Assembly: GCA_018136815.1 (NCBI GenBank)
Contig: CM030940.1
Span: 1,853,601-1,917,600, forward strand
Direction: 5' to 3'
Origin: Isochrysis galbana
Lineage: Eukaryota; Haptophyta; Isochrysidales; Isochrysidaceae
DNA: 64,000 nt
This document shows positions 29,580 to 43,125 of the stretch, piece after piece. Position numbers and translations under genes: made by a program. Position 1 is the first letter of the stretch. Each line of letters starts with the position of its first letter. Below the pieces are notes generated by a model. The model had not been told where the DNA came from. It did no database searches and worked only from the letters and a program-made list of their open reading frames with translations.

Positions 29580-30193
29580 GTGAGGGGGGTCCACCCCCTC
29601 CATAGTAATTAAAGAAGAGCCGCGCCGCGCGCGCGCCCCTCGGGGTACGATGTCGCCGCCCCCTGCGCGGGGGGAAGGGGGGGGGGAAGCGGAAGGTGGT
29701 GGGGGGAAGAGGGCGAAAGGAGGGGGGGAGGGGAAGGAGGGGAAGGCGGGGGAGGGCATCTTCCTCCCTCCCTCCCTTTGACCGCCTGCCTGCCTGCCTG
29801 TCTCTCTTCCTCGCTGGCTGGGTGTGGATCGGGCGGGCGGACCGAGGCCCTCTGTCAACTCCCACCCCATTCCCTCCCCTTTCCTTCCCCTTCTCTCCCT
29901 CTCTGCCTCTCTCCCTCCTCCCCCTCCTCCCCCCCGCGAGCGGTCCCCCCCATCTCGCTCTGTCCACCCCCCCCTCCCCCCCCTCCCTCTCTCTCCGCCC
30001 CCTCCATCCCCAGCCGCCCTCCCACCCATCCACCCACCACTCCCGCCCCTCACTCGCCTCTCCTCTTCTCCGACGAGAACAGTGCGTGTGACATGAGCGG
30101 GGAAACAAGAATGTATGTGTTGGAACAGTGTGCTGACAGTTCTCACTACCTGCTTCTCATCTTCGCTCAGGAGAGAGAGAGAGAGTGAGTGAA
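29580..30193. promoter_or_regulatory. Upstream of PRP19; C/T-rich low complexity
   Basis: No gene recognised. From about 29770 to 30060 the plus strand is C/T-rich, ending about 130 bp before the PRP19 start codon. The promoter role is inferred from position. Confidence 0.35.
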
Positions 30194-32543
30194 ATGTTCT
30201 GCTCCATCTCCAACTCGACACCCGAGGTGCCGGTCGTCTCCACCAAGTCGGGCCATCTTTTTGAACGCTCGCTCATAGAGAAGGCGATCGAGGCGACCGG
30301 TGCGCGTGTGGTAGACCCCGCGAGGGCGCGCACATCCTCCACGCACTCGTCTTGGGGAAGCATGTGAGGGTTGCTGTGCATAGGGTGTCGACAATCGGCA
30401 GCTCACACTCCGGCGGGAGCTTTGGGAGCGGACTCGAGCGGCTGCGCCACATCACCGTCGCGGTGTGACCCCTGTGGGCCAAAAGCACTCTCTCGCACAC
30501 ACCCGTGCACACACTTTTGTGCGCCTCGCAGTAGAGTCGTCGCCGCCCCGCTGCCCCCCCCCTCGCGCGCAAGGTCGATGCCCCGTCACCAACGAGCCAC
30601 TCGCGCTTGAGGATCTGTTGCCGCTAAAGCTATCCGCGCCGGCCCTAAAGCCGCGGCCCGCCGCAGCCACGTCGATTCCCGGCATGCTTTCCCTCCTGCA
30701 AAACGAGTGGGACGCTCTCATGCTCGAGCTGCACTCCACCAAAACGCAGCTAGAGACCACAAGACAGGTAGAAGTGCACCCACAGGCGAAGGAGCACCGG
30801 ATCGAGCGCTCCGTCTACCTGTCAGACAAGGAGGCGCACTCGCGTCGGCCCACTCGCTGCTGCGCGTGCTGCATCACCTTGTGACTCGCGGTGGCTCGGT
30901 GGCGCGTGGGGCCTCAAATTGCTGCAGTTGCACGCCGCGCTTACCAGTACGTGCTCATCCACAACACCTCAGGAGCTCGGCCACGCACTCTACCAGCATG
31001 ACGCCGCCTGCCGTGTGATCGCCCGCCTCATGAAAGAGCGCGACGACGCCCGGAACGCCCTCGTGAACGCGAAGCCCGCGCCTATCACAGCGCCCACTAC
31101 CGCGGCGGCTGCGCCGCCCGCCGCAGGCGCCGCAGTGGGAGCGGGCGGAGTCGAGAGCGGCCTCTCGCCTCAGATTGTCGCACAGTTCGAGGCCAAGAAC
31201 AAGGAGCTATCCAAGGGGCGCAAGAAGCGCTCGCTCGAGGGGTTCGCCGCGGCTGCAGAGGTGGCGGCGCTCACCAAGACGACGTGAGCACGCCTTCAGG
31301 CCCTCACGCTGCTGCCTGCCGCCTGCACCGTCATCCGAACGCACCAGGCCGGGCTGCAGCTTGACTGACGGCATGCGCGCCGCCCACCCCATGCCCTTAG
31401 CTCGTCGAGCCTTCACCAATCCGGCCGTGTGACCGTCGCCTGCCACACGTCACTGCCGACCGTCGCCACCGGTGGCGAGGATGGCCTCATCCAAATCTAT
31501 GATGCCGACTCCAACAAGCCGGTCCAGCAGATCAAGGGTGGCGCCGGACGCGTCCGTCGTGTACTGCTCCACCCGACGCGGCCGTTCCTGCTCTCCGGAG
31601 GTGAGGATGGCGCGCCGCGGCTGTGGAGCACCGAGGCTGGAGAGATCGTGCACACCTACGAGAATGGCCATGCTGCAGAGGTACGCATCCTGGCGCGCGT
31701 GGGAGGAGAGGGCGAGGCGGGCTGGCCCGACGGCAACACCCATCCGTTCGGCTTCCGCCACTGGCCAGACCCTTGGGCGCGTCGTACGTCCCGACCCGCT
31801 CCGACTCACGTGTCTCCGCAGGTGTCCGGCATCTCTCTCCAGGCGACGGGCGACTTCTTCGTCTCAGCCGCCCTCGACCACTCCTGGTGCATGTGGGACC
31901 TCGCTCGCCCATCATCGACACCCATCCTTTGCGTTCGCGACGCCGCCGCCGCCAAGGGCACAAGTGGGTACTTCTGTGCATCGGTCCATCCCGACGGGCT
32001 CATCTTAGCGACGGGGGTCAAAGGTGCCGTCAAGCTATGGGACGTCAAATCGCAGGTGAGCGCGGGCTGCGCGTCCAAGCCCGCAGGCAATGAGCGCGGA
32101 CCTAGCACGTTTGGGGCAGCGGTGCGCGTGCACTCACGAGCGCCTGCCTTCTCTCCGCAGCTCTCATGTACCTCCCCGCCGCTCAGGCCAACGTGGCAAG
32201 CTTTGACAGTCACGAGGGCGACGTGGGCTGCTTATCCTTCTCCGAGAACGGCTTCTACCTCGCCACCGGCGATGCGACCACTGTCCGCCTCTGGGACTTG
32301 CGCAAGCTCAAGATGTTCAAAACTCTCGACGCGCCTGCGGCTATCGCAGACGTCGCTTTCGATTTTTCAGGCCAGTTCCTTGCCTTCGGTGCGGGTGGTG
32401 AAGTGGCGGTGCACGAGGCCAAGACGTGGTCGGGGCTGACAAAGTTCGAGGTGGGCGCGAGCGGCATCGCGTGGGGGCCGTTCTCCAAGACGATTGCGGT
32501 GGGTTCGACCGACGGCAAGCTACAGATGTACGGAGGGCCCTGA
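30194..32543 (+). CDS. PRP19: PRP19, U-box ubiquitin ligase of the spliceosome
   Basis: A six-exon model keeps frame: 30194-30299, 30574-30767, 30973-31283, 31401-31680, 31822-32055 and 32187-32543, 493 aa; family members have about 500. The N-terminal U-box is [20 protein letters not shown] through [13 protein letters not shown]. The Prp19 coiled-coil region contains the hallmark [19 protein letters not shown] (about residues 101-119). A C-terminal WD40 propeller follows from about residue 205 ([60 protein letters not shown]). PRP19 is the core of the NineTeen complex that activates the spliceosome and acts as an E3 ligase. All introns are GT-AG. The chosen ATG is the one preceding the family-typical FCSIS start. 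Confidence 0.95.
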
Positions 32544-33587
32544 TCAAGGGCGAGGGCAATCAGCACTTAGGCCACACCGGTGCGGTGTGCGAGGCACGAT
32601 GGATGGGGGATGGCACCCCCAAGACGGCCCGATTGAGCTTGGAGGTGGCTCGAATGTGGCGCATGGCTCATGCCACGCCGCTCCCACGTTCATACTGATC
32701 TGGAGATGAAGCGGTCGCAGCTCCCCGCGTGGCTAGGAGCCGAACAGCCATTGTGATGGGTTGGAGGTCACGGGATGAGGATGAGACCGGTCAAGGGCGC
32801 ACCGATTGCGAGTTGCGTAGTGATGAGCAGCATAATGGTGCATTTGAAAGGGGGGACGGGGGGCAGCCTACCTGTCCCCCAGCGCGCTCCACCTCTTGCG
32901 CAGCTGCCGTTGCCCTAGCGCGGTTGCGCCGTGCGCGAAGCGGCGGTCGTCGGGTCCCATACGTGCCACGTCGGGGCCAACGGTGTTGGAGACCAAATTG
33001 AGAAAATCCTGAAGCGTTGTTATGGCGAGTGGCGGAGTTCCTGCTAATCGCTTGCCGGTCCCCAGCACGCGTGTCGACCCATTGTCGCCGCCACACTCGC
33101 AAAGATGCGAATAGCTCGGGCAAGAGGCTTTGGGGTTGTTTGCCGTGTCGTTGCTATTGTCCTCTTCTCGTCCCGCGGAGGATGACGTACGTGTTGTGGA
33201 TGCTGTGTTTGTTTGCGGTGCACGTGCGAACGCGCCTGTTTCTATACGAGTGACGAAGAAGCGATTGCGAGCGCAGGGGTCGCAGGCGGACGATGTTGCG
33301 GCCCGCAATGGAGAATGTGAGCTAGCGATGCCATAGGCATCACATGCCGCGCATACGGCGCGTCGCGCGATGTGTACTCAAGCCCTAGTGCCTAGTGTTG
33401 GTGACAGGTGCCTAGTGGCTAGTGGGCGGGCCGCGCGGCCGGCTGCGCTTGCGCCTCCCGCACACCGCACACCCGCCGAGCCCTGTAGTCGGTCGTCGGC
33501 CGGCGCGACGGCGATGCGTTTAGGTTTAGAGCGGCGGCTGCGACCTCTTTTTTTTTACAAATGCACCGCCCCATAATTATAACATCT
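32544..33587. other. Intergenic; no gene recognised
   Basis: Open frames on both strands are short and overlap each other without family features. It begins with the 3' flank of PRP19. Confidence 0.4.
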
Positions 33588-33935
33588 GAGCGTTAGCGAC
33601 CTCTACTCCCTCTAGCCCGGTACTATCACGGCACCCCTTAGAGCACCTGCCCGTACGCTTTGACGTGTGCTACTGCCACAGACAGATATACATATGCACC
33701 ATTTCAAATCTCCCCCCGCGCAACCCCCCGGCTCCCATCATAACCCCCCGCAAGTTATATGATCAGGGAAAACCTAGTGAGGGCCTGACCGACCTACGTG
33801 GGGCGACTGCCACCAGGCAATAAGCGCCGGGGGGGGGGGGGGGGGGACCTCTCGCCTCTCGTCAGAAGTCAAAAGAGAAGAACGGCCCTTACTAGCTCGC
33901 GCCGTGAGCAATCCGCGAAGAATAAATGAGCTTGC
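33588..33935. repeat. Partial copy of the 27.95 kb retroposon (first module)
   Basis: It matches 27962-28290: GCGTTAG...TAGCCCGGTACTATCACG, TTCAAATCTCCCCC, the long G-run, then GAACGGCCCTTAC and GAATAAATGAGC. It is diverged by many substitutions. The second and third modules are absent here. Confidence 0.75.
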
Positions 33936-33964
33936 GATCCGAGTAAGTAATAACCTGTAACCTG

Positions 33965-34230
33965 CGTGGCGCATTCGCATTCGCATTCGCGAGCATCGAC
34001 ACTCGTTAGGCTTCTCTCTTCTCTTTCATCATTCGGCATTTATCGTTATAATCCCTGCTTCTGCTTCTCTCGTTCTCGGTTTCGGTCAAAAGCTACGCGT
34101 GGACGCATAGATAGGATCTCGGGTTGTACGTGAAGCGTCCTCTCTCTTTCTCTCGAAGAGAAGGGAAGTTTCCCCACAATTCTTCCTCCCAGACGCCTCG
34201 CAAATAGGTTGAATTTGCTATCTCCCCCGC
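33965..34230. repeat. Dispersed repeat shared with 48.66-48.89 kb
   Basis: Shared landmarks are ACTCGTTAGGCTTCTCTCTT, ATTTATCGTTATAAT, GTGGACGCAT, TTCTCTCGAAGAGA, GGGAAGTTTCCCCAC and GCCTCGCAAATAGGTT. A short extra piece recurs at about 34467-34495. The 48.7-kb copy sits directly behind a hAT transposase fragment, so this may be hAT-derived. The rest of 34231-34673 has no supported gene. Confidence 0.65.
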
Positions 34231-34673
34231 GTTTCTTTACTTGCTTCTGGGGGCAATCAGGTTTAATTTGCGACCTCTTCGTATCTCTCCCTTACTTAGG
34301 TTTGTCGCACTTCGCTCATCTTATTCGGTAGGTCTCTTGGAATCCTGCGTAGCAAGATTGCCCCTCCCCTCGCCCCTCGTTTCCGTTAGTTATGATAGTA
34401 TTCCCGTTCCAGACGAGATCGCCGACAGATTTCCCTTTGATCGTCGTCCGTCGCTGTCTGATGTCGCATTCGCGAATCGACACTCGTTAGGCTTCTACGG
34501 CCGTCTATGATGGTGCTCTCGCTCTCGTAACACTCGTACCCAACAAACTCGCCTCGCCTCGCCAGCAGCCCTAGCCGCTCATTGTCGCACTCCCCCTCCC
34601 CTCATCAATTGAAAAAAAAACACCTTTCTGATTTCTTTACCAGAGAGAGGAGAGGCGAGAGGAGGAGGACGGG

Positions 34674-35250
34674 ATGCTCGACAAGGAGCTGGCACGGGAG
34701 GCCCTCTGCGCGTACCTGTGCCACTCGGAGTCGACGTGCCTGGTGCGTGTGACGGACGAGAACCTCGAGTGGGTGGTGAGGATGGCGCCGTTGGGCCACG
34801 TGGGCGATGTGAGGCTGCTTCGGCTGACGAGGGGCCTTCGTCGCAGCGCGCTCGACCCGCAGGATGCGGGGTGCCGGCGCGAGGTGGCGCTTCACCTCGG
34901 CCTGTGTCGGATGCGCGAGATCGTCTTCTGGTACAGGCTCTTGCGGCAGGCCCCGGCGCGCGTGTGCTCTGTGGAGTGGCGCACGGCGTGCTGGGCGGAC
35001 GTGGACGGCTTGACGACGGCGATGCGGCGCGGCGCGCTTCCGTCGCTGCGTGAGCTGCACCTGCGGAGGCAGCGGCTCGGGGACGCGGGAGCGCGTTTGG
35101 TGGCGGAGGCGTTGTCTTCGGGCAGGTGCCCCCTGCTGGTGGAGCTCGACCTGTCGTGCAACGGGATCAGCGGGGCGGGTGCGGCGTTGCTCGGGCGGCC
35201 GCTGGTGCGCGGCGCGGTGCCTCATGTGCGCGTGCTGGAGCTCGGGAGAG
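34674..35250 (+). CDS. Leucine-rich-repeat protein, 5' part (ribonuclease-inhibitor-like)
   Basis: The ATG frame encodes about 192 residues before a plausible donor (GGGAGAG|GTGCCA). The C-terminal half shows RI-type leucine-rich repeats: SLRELHLRRQRLGDAGARLV followed by LLVELDLSCNGISGAGAALL and a third LRVLEL-type start. The N-terminal part (EWVVRMAPLGHVGDVRLLRL) may hold weaker repeats. Proteins of this type usually have many repeats, so more exons are expected. Downstream I find only a repeat copy (35.48-35.79 kb) and no continuation. The gene is therefore either truncated by insertion or has a distant next exon. Function unknown. Confidence 0.6.
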
Positions 35251-35479
35251 GTGCCATGCCCACTCCTCGCCGCTCGCCGCTCGCTCGATGTCGCTTTCGC
35301 CGCCGTCCTCGCCCTCGATCAAGCCCGCCTGCCCGCCTTCCTCTGCTGACGGGCTTCAGCCTGTCAGCGTCTCCGAAGACGTCTCATCCGCGGCGCCTGC
35401 CGCCGGCTTGCCTCCCTCCTCATTGTCCTCAGACCCCATGGGTCTTCCCAATTCGTCACTGCGCCACCACGGTACTCTC

Positions 35480-35790
35480 GTCGACTTAAGCCACTCCCTC
35501 TCCCTCTCCCTCCTGCCGCCAGCCGCCCCTCCTCGCCCGTTTGCTAACGTAAACGAGGCCCATTTCTCACCACACTCGCCATCGGGGGGGGGGGGGGGGA
35601 TGCAAATCCCCCGCCCTCTCCCGCTCGCTCCGCTCTCACCCATCACCCATCTCTCTCCCTGCGGCGCGTCGCCATGCGGCGCGCCACGGTCTGCTCTCAG
35701 AGGACCTTTGGAGGCTCCCAGAGGGCCAGATAGGGCAGCTTAGGGGTCCGTGGCGGGGGCTGGGGCTCAGCCCTTGAGAGGCTGCAACCT
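35480..35790. repeat. Partial copy of the 27.95 kb retroposon (second module)
   Basis: It matches 28300-28600, including GCCCGTTTGCTAACG, GCGGCGCGTCGCCATGCGGC and CTCCCAGAGGGCCAG. It lies downstream of the truncated leucine-rich-repeat exon. From 35791 to 36315 I see no gene. Confidence 0.75.
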
Positions 35791-36315
35791 CGCGCAAGCG
35801 CCTTCAGGTTCGGTTGTTTTTGCTGGGCAACTGCCCCCATCGAAGTAGCGCCGACAGGTAGCACGCAAGCTAGAGATTCCGCAAGGCGGGAATTCAAGGA
35901 AAAGACAGGAATGGGCGTGGCTACTAAAATGAGTCCCGGAGCCACGCGCAAGGCGAGAATGTTCAAAGGTTTTTTTTCGAAAGGGCGCATGTTGCTCCGA
36001 CAGCACGCCACACCGCATGCGCGTACACGTCCACACCTCGATTTGGCAAGCACGCTCAGCGAGCTGTCGCTGTCAGCTTGATTCTAGAACACAGGGTTGG
36101 AAAGCAGGGGACGCGATAAAGATTGGTGGTGGCGCAGCGGGCCAATAATCGGCGCGGCCCCGACCAACTATTTAGACGCAGTACGTACTAATCCACCGGT
36201 ACGACGGCTGCGGAGATCCCGACAGCAACCGAAGCTCCACCGATGAATAGGCGTGAGCGCCAGCCACGCACCTGAGTGCACGGCGCACCACCCTCTTGGA
36301 CGAGTATGCCCTGCA

Positions 36316-38559
<2,244 letters not shown>

Positions 38560-39060
38560 GATAAAAAAATCTTCTTAAAAATTCCCGCTACATATGCGGC
38601 GTGAGGCAGCTTGCTAGTGTCTAGTGTACCTCCCTACTACCCAACCTTAACCCCTAACAACCCCCTTCCCCTTCCCCAGTTCCCTCTTTGGCGGAGAAGC
38701 TGGTTTCGGGGAGGCCGCGCGCGCTGCTTCGGCCGGGAGTTGGAGAGAAGGGGGCGGGAGACTGTGGCTTTTCCGTTGCTCTTGCTCGGCTTGTATCTTG
38801 TATCACCTTCTTTTACTTCTAGAGTTCCCGGGGTCTCTCTTGTTGTTGTTGTCTTATTTTGGGGCTTCCATCACCACGGGTTACCTACCTTGGGTGATGT
38901 TTCGCATGTCCAGACCTCCCGCCGCCTGCAGGAGGTCCTCCAACATTTCTAGGTTGAAGTCTTTGTCCACCGCGTATAGAGGGCTTATCATCTTCTTAAT
39001 ATGTTTGTTGCTCGGGGCGTGTAGCCCTATATTCTCTCGTTGTTTTTTTAGCCTCTGTCG
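38560..39060 (-). repeat. Second copy of the long dispersed repeat, with exon-like peptide
   Basis: Reverse-orientation partner of 2300-2760. The minus strand reads NKHIKKMISPLYAVDKDFNL, then EMLEDLLQAAGGLDMRNITQ, followed by AAG|GTAGGT, a good splice donor. This copy keeps an open frame over about 74 codons (38881-39105), unlike the copy at 2.4 kb. Probably an exon of a mobile-element protein; no family recognised. Confidence 0.6.
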
Positions 39061-39599
39061 GAGCGAAGCTCGTTTCCTCTTTGGAAACGAGTCGCGAAGG
39101 CGCACCGGCGGCTAGCGCGGCGCACGGTTTGTCCGGGGAGCCCGGAACGGGCTCATCGGGAGAACGGGGAGGGCAAAGGACGGGCATATGTGGAATGGAC
39201 GGGAGAGTGGCACGGAACGCGAATCGGAGAGACGAAGGATGTAAGAAAGGGCGCGGCGAGCAGATACCGCTTACTCGTAGGGACTCGTAGACTCGAAAGG
39301 CTGACTCGGAAGACTCGGGGCTTGGGGTACTCAAGGGGCTGCAGGTCACCAACAGGCGATACAGTCGACAAATCCACACAAACCAACACTCTGCACTCAA
39401 ACATTCACGGTAAAAGGCCGGAAACATACGTTAAACGAACCCCCCTCTGGTGAGCAGATTCAGGAGTGCCCACCAGAAAAAGAGGAGAGAGAGAGAGAGA
39501 GCGAGAGAACGAGGGCTCGGGGGTCAAAACACAATTCGGACTCCGGCTCGGACTACAGAGTAAAATCCAGTGCCCTCGCGAGTCCTGCCTCGAGTCTCG

Positions 39600-39775
39600 C
39601 GAGGCAGCGCCGAAGGACGCTGAAGGAAGCGCTGCGGGACAGCGCTGAAGGACGCCGAAGGACGCTGTAGGACGCGCTGCGGGACATCGCTGACGGACAG
39701 GGGGGGGGCGCTGAGAGACGCTGGGAGACGCTGAGGGACGCTGGGGAACGCTGAGGGACGCGCTGGGGGACTTTC
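39600..39775. repeat. Degenerate minisatellite, unit about 10 bp (GGACGCTGAG)
   Basis: Variants of GGACGCTGAG, GGACGCCGAA and GGACGCGCTG recur about 14 times. The neighbouring stretch 39107-39599 has no supported gene. Confidence 0.8.
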
Positions 39776-39886
39776 GCGCGGGGGGTTGAGGGAAGAGAAG
39801 ACGGCGCCTCAACGCGCGGACGCGGAAGAGAGCCGCCGTCTCGGCGCGCGGAGGGGGGGTGGTATCTCGCGAGGATCGCTCCCTTC

Positions 39887-40773
39887 TTGGGACGGGCCAG
39901 GATTTCGGGAATTTTTTTCGAAATTTGGCCTCATTTTCCGAGCGTCGATTTCGTTCGAAATTTCGCGAAATTTAGGCCGTCTAAGGGACATGGACACAAT
40001 ACCAAGGGGGGGACGGGGGTCGATGGGCAATAAATAATATAATACTACGCACTATTTGGGGGGGGGGTCGGGAATGACTGGCGCGAAATTCCCGACGCGT
40101 GACGCGCGACAAAACCGCGGCTTTTCACGTATCCTCCATCATGAGTTGGAGTTGGGGGCTGGTGGAGGGCAAACCACTCTCAGCTTCCAGGCGCTTGGTC
40201 GAGAGGTCCCCGTATTTCTTTTGCTGCTTTGTCACCTAACTGCCTAACTTCCGCGTCGTGTGAACGCGTGTTTTTGTTATTGTGAAGTGAATGTTTGGAG
40301 GCGTGCAAATGAATTCGTTGTCCGATCAGCTCCAGTGTGCGCATTGATGCTCTGGTACAACCAACGTGACACGTGCTGAATGATGACAAGTGAGGTCTGA
40401 CTCGTGGCTTGTAGTTTGTATATTTATCAGAGCGTAAATTACTGAATCAGAGTAATGTATGTAGTTATAATAGGTATAGATATCTGACATCTTAATTGAT
40501 ACTTAATTAAACTTAACATTAACATTAACACAAACACTTCGTATTAATTATAATAGTTTACACTAGATATAGCATACAGCATATCGTCGATCGGCGTACG
40601 GCGTAGGCGTAGTTACTACAGTACACAGTACACGAGTACACGTGTACACGTGAGCGCAACTCCACATGTTCACCTCGAAATATTGTCGAAATTTGGGTGG
40701 GGAAACGCGAAATATTGGCGAAATATCGAACGAAATTTGGGCAGGTCTCAAACGAAACTCTGGCCTGTCCCTA
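39887..40773. mobile_element. Non-autonomous hAT-like DNA transposon (CGAAAT family)
   Basis: The left end TTGGGACGGGCCAGGATTTC mirrors the right end, which in reverse complement reads TAGGGACAGGCCAGAGTTTC. The flanking 8-mers are CTCCCTTC (39879-39886) and CCCCCTTC (40774-40781), matching at 7 of 8 positions. The word CGAAAT(TT) recurs inside both ends (39916-39970 and 40676-40760). The interior has an AT-rich core (about 40420-40590) and no transposase. Its length (887 bp) is almost identical to the element at 523-1408. Confidence 0.8.
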
Positions 40774-41296
40774 CCCCCTTCACTGGTTCACTGGCCTCGC
40801 GCCGGCCAATCCTCCGCGCTCGCGCGCGCTCGCTGAGCCGCTGCGTCCTCAGGCGAGCCCGCGTCGTCTGGGGCGGCCTGAGGGGCGGCAGAGCCTTCAA
40901 GAAAATAATCAGAAAGACTCTGCCGCCGCACCGGAGGAGAGCGCCGAGGGGGAGGCGCTTCAAGAAAATAATCAGCGATGATTGAATAGTAAAGAAGGAC
41001 GGCTCCTCAACTCCCACCTCTCGCGAGAGCGCGGGGGGGAGGGGGGGAAGGACCAATGAGGAGGATGGCGCCGGGGCTTGGACATGGCCGAACATACAGA
41101 TACGGGATCTGTTCCTCCGAGGAATCCTCGACTAGATTCTCCAATAAGAACGAAAGAGTCGCGTGTTCCGTTGTTAGTGCTATATATAGGATGGAGAGGT
41201 GAAGCCGCGGAGATCGAAAGTCTTCCGGGATTGATTGAGAGTGGGGGATCCTCTCTCTCTCTCTTCTCACTCTCTTCTCTCTCTCTCTTTCTCCCT

Positions 41297-41334
<38 letters not shown>

Positions 41335-41341
41335 TCTCTCC

Positions 41342-41383
<42 letters not shown>

Positions 41384-41715
41384 ATGTGTATAGATCCCCA
41401 TTCTCTCCCTATCCGTCCGCCTTGAACTCTCCCTCCTCCTCTTCCTTCTCTCTCTCTCTGATGTCCCTCCCTCTCTCTCCTCTCCTCTCTAGGTGTGACC
41501 CTCTCTATCTCTCTTTTCTCTGTTCCCTCTCGCTTTCTCCGTCTCTCTCGCCCCTGTCCCCCCTCTCTCTCTCTTTCTCTCTCGCTCTCTCTCTCTCCCC
41601 CCCTCTCCTTCTCTCTCGCTCCCTCCCTCCCTCCTCTGCCCTCTGCCTGCTCCCCTCCCCTCCCCTCCCTCAGATACCCACTGCCTCCCCCCCCTCCCCC
41701 ACCCGCTTCTCTCTC

Positions 41716-41747
<32 letters not shown>

Positions 41748-41767
41748 ATGCAATCCTCCCCGCACAG
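40774..41767. other. Intergenic; long C/T tract ahead of the 41.8 kb gene
   Basis: No gene recognised. (CT)n tracts fill about 41245-41390 and 41430-41720, then about 29 consecutive C at 41719-41747, ending in CACAG at 41763-41767. That is a long polypyrimidine tract with an acceptor, so a 5' exon of the next gene may lie upstream. Confidence 0.4.
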
Positions 41768-42499
41768 CAGCCCCCCGCCCCCCGGTGGGGTCTCTCATTC
41801 CTCTCTCTCGGCCTCGTCTCCGTTGGTCTCCTCCTCTTCCTCATTGCCCCCATGCCCGTCGTCGCAGCCGTCGAAGGCGAGAGGAGCGCGACAGGCCAGC
41901 CGGCATCCGCGCGATCGGCTGGCCGTTCTCGTCCCGTCAGCACTGCCGAGGCATGGGGCCTGCTGAGCGATGGGCTGAGCACGGATCTGACCGCCGCGGA
42001 GCACGCATTCCGTCAAGCGACAGGGCTCGGTGCCGAGCCTCAACTGCCTGATCACGTCAAGCTGCGTGTGTCTCCCACGTCGGATGGGTGTGGCGTGACG
42101 GGCAAGGAGCTCGTGCGCCCCTTCTACATCGATTCGGCCGAGACTGGTGACACCGCCACTTTTGTGTGGTGCGGAGACATACTGTCCAACTCACTGGACT
42201 GCAGGCTTTCCCTCGAGCTCGGAGGTCCCAGCCTGCACCATGATGTGGGGATGCTGCGCTTACGCGGTTGCCCCATCGGCCAAGGATACACTGTGCCCTA
42301 CTTACGCATCATGAAGCTTCTGTTCGGCTCATACGATGTGCTCTTCCTCGGCTGGGGGGCCTGCGACTCTGGCGAGTCAAGGTGTGAGCTGGGCGAGGAG
42401 CTGAGGCTTCACCCTCTTGAGTGTAAGACGCTGTACCATCCGACGGTCGAGGGCATCAGCTGGGACGTCTGCTACGACGGGCCCGGTTTCTATCCTTGA
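41768..42499 (+). CDS. Secreted or membrane-anchored cysteine-containing protein, unknown
   Basis: The frame is open to TGA at 42497-42499. If it is entered at the acceptor at 41767 it begins QPPAPRWGLSFLSLGLVSVG and LLLFLIAPM, a hydrophobic segment fit for a signal peptide or anchor. The first in-frame ATG after it is at 41852. The roughly 210-residue remainder has eight cysteines, many in the second half (CGDILSNSLDC, GWGACDSGESRC, DVCYDGPGFYP), suggesting a disulfide-bonded extracellular domain. I do not recognise the fold. The 5' exon was not found, so the true start is open. The base composition matches the other genes. Confidence 0.6.
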   Translation, partial: QPPAPRWGLSFLSLGLVSVGLLLFLIAPMPVVAAVEGERSATGQPASARSAGRSRPVSTAEAWGLLSDGLSTDLTAAEHAFRQATGLGAEPQLPDHVKLRVSPTSDGCGVTGKELVRPFYIDSAETGDTATFVWCGDILSNSLDCRLSLELGGPSLHHDVGMLRLRGCPIGQGYTVPYLRIMKLLFGSYDVLFLGWGACDSGESRCELGEELRLHPLECKTLYHPTVEGISWDVCYDGPGFYP

Positions 42500-42849
42500 A
42501 GGCACGGTACGCACGCACTTAAACTTGCGCCTAGGCGCATCGAAGTTGGATCGAAGCGCGTGCGTGGACAGTGAGCATTACTACATACGTACTCTCAGGA
42601 TTCAATGGGGAGGAGTGTGAACAGGCTGTACTACCCCCTTCCCCTCTCATTTTGTGTGAGTTTGTGCGCCACGCTAAGTGCGCGCTGAATCATGGGTGGG
42701 GTGCGTTCCGTCGGCTGTATGCCTGTTTACGACATGGTATCCGTCCATGCTTACTACCCCAATCGATCAATAGCCAAGGTCGTGCTCGCGTAGAAACCTT
42801 TGACGATTACTGTAGCGTGCTAGCTAGCCGAGCCGTGAAGTATGAAGTC

Positions 42850-42985
42850 ATGCCACACCTCAGGCGCCATGATGACGTACGTCATGACTTGAGTGATGAA
42901 GATGACATGAGTCATGATGGCGTGAGTGTCAGGATGACAAGCGTCATGACGTGGGTCGTAATTTGATATCATTATGACGCGAGTC
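42850..42985. repeat. Dense cluster of GTCATGAC-like words
   Basis: GTCAT, ATGAC and TCATGA words recur at least ten times in both orientations (GACGTACGTCATGACTTGAG, GACATGAGTCATGATGGCG). The arrangement resembles the subterminal word clusters of the fixed transposons, but I found no matching second end. The region 42500-42849 shows no gene. Confidence 0.45.
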
Positions 42986-43125
42986 AAGGACGGTACTACG
43001 CGGCCAGGAGGCCAGCAAACACCCCGCCGCCACCATATCGCTGGTCGCCGGGCGCGGTGCCGTGCGTGTAGTAGGGCCAGCCCGTCGCCGCCGAACTGCG
43101 CGCGCGCCAGCCCCGCCCAGAGGCC

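Noticed and set aside
34241-34510. 89-codon plus-strand frame upstream of the leucine-rich-repeat gene
   Set aside because: Begins at a non-ATG codon in a dispersed-repeat region and has no recognisable features.
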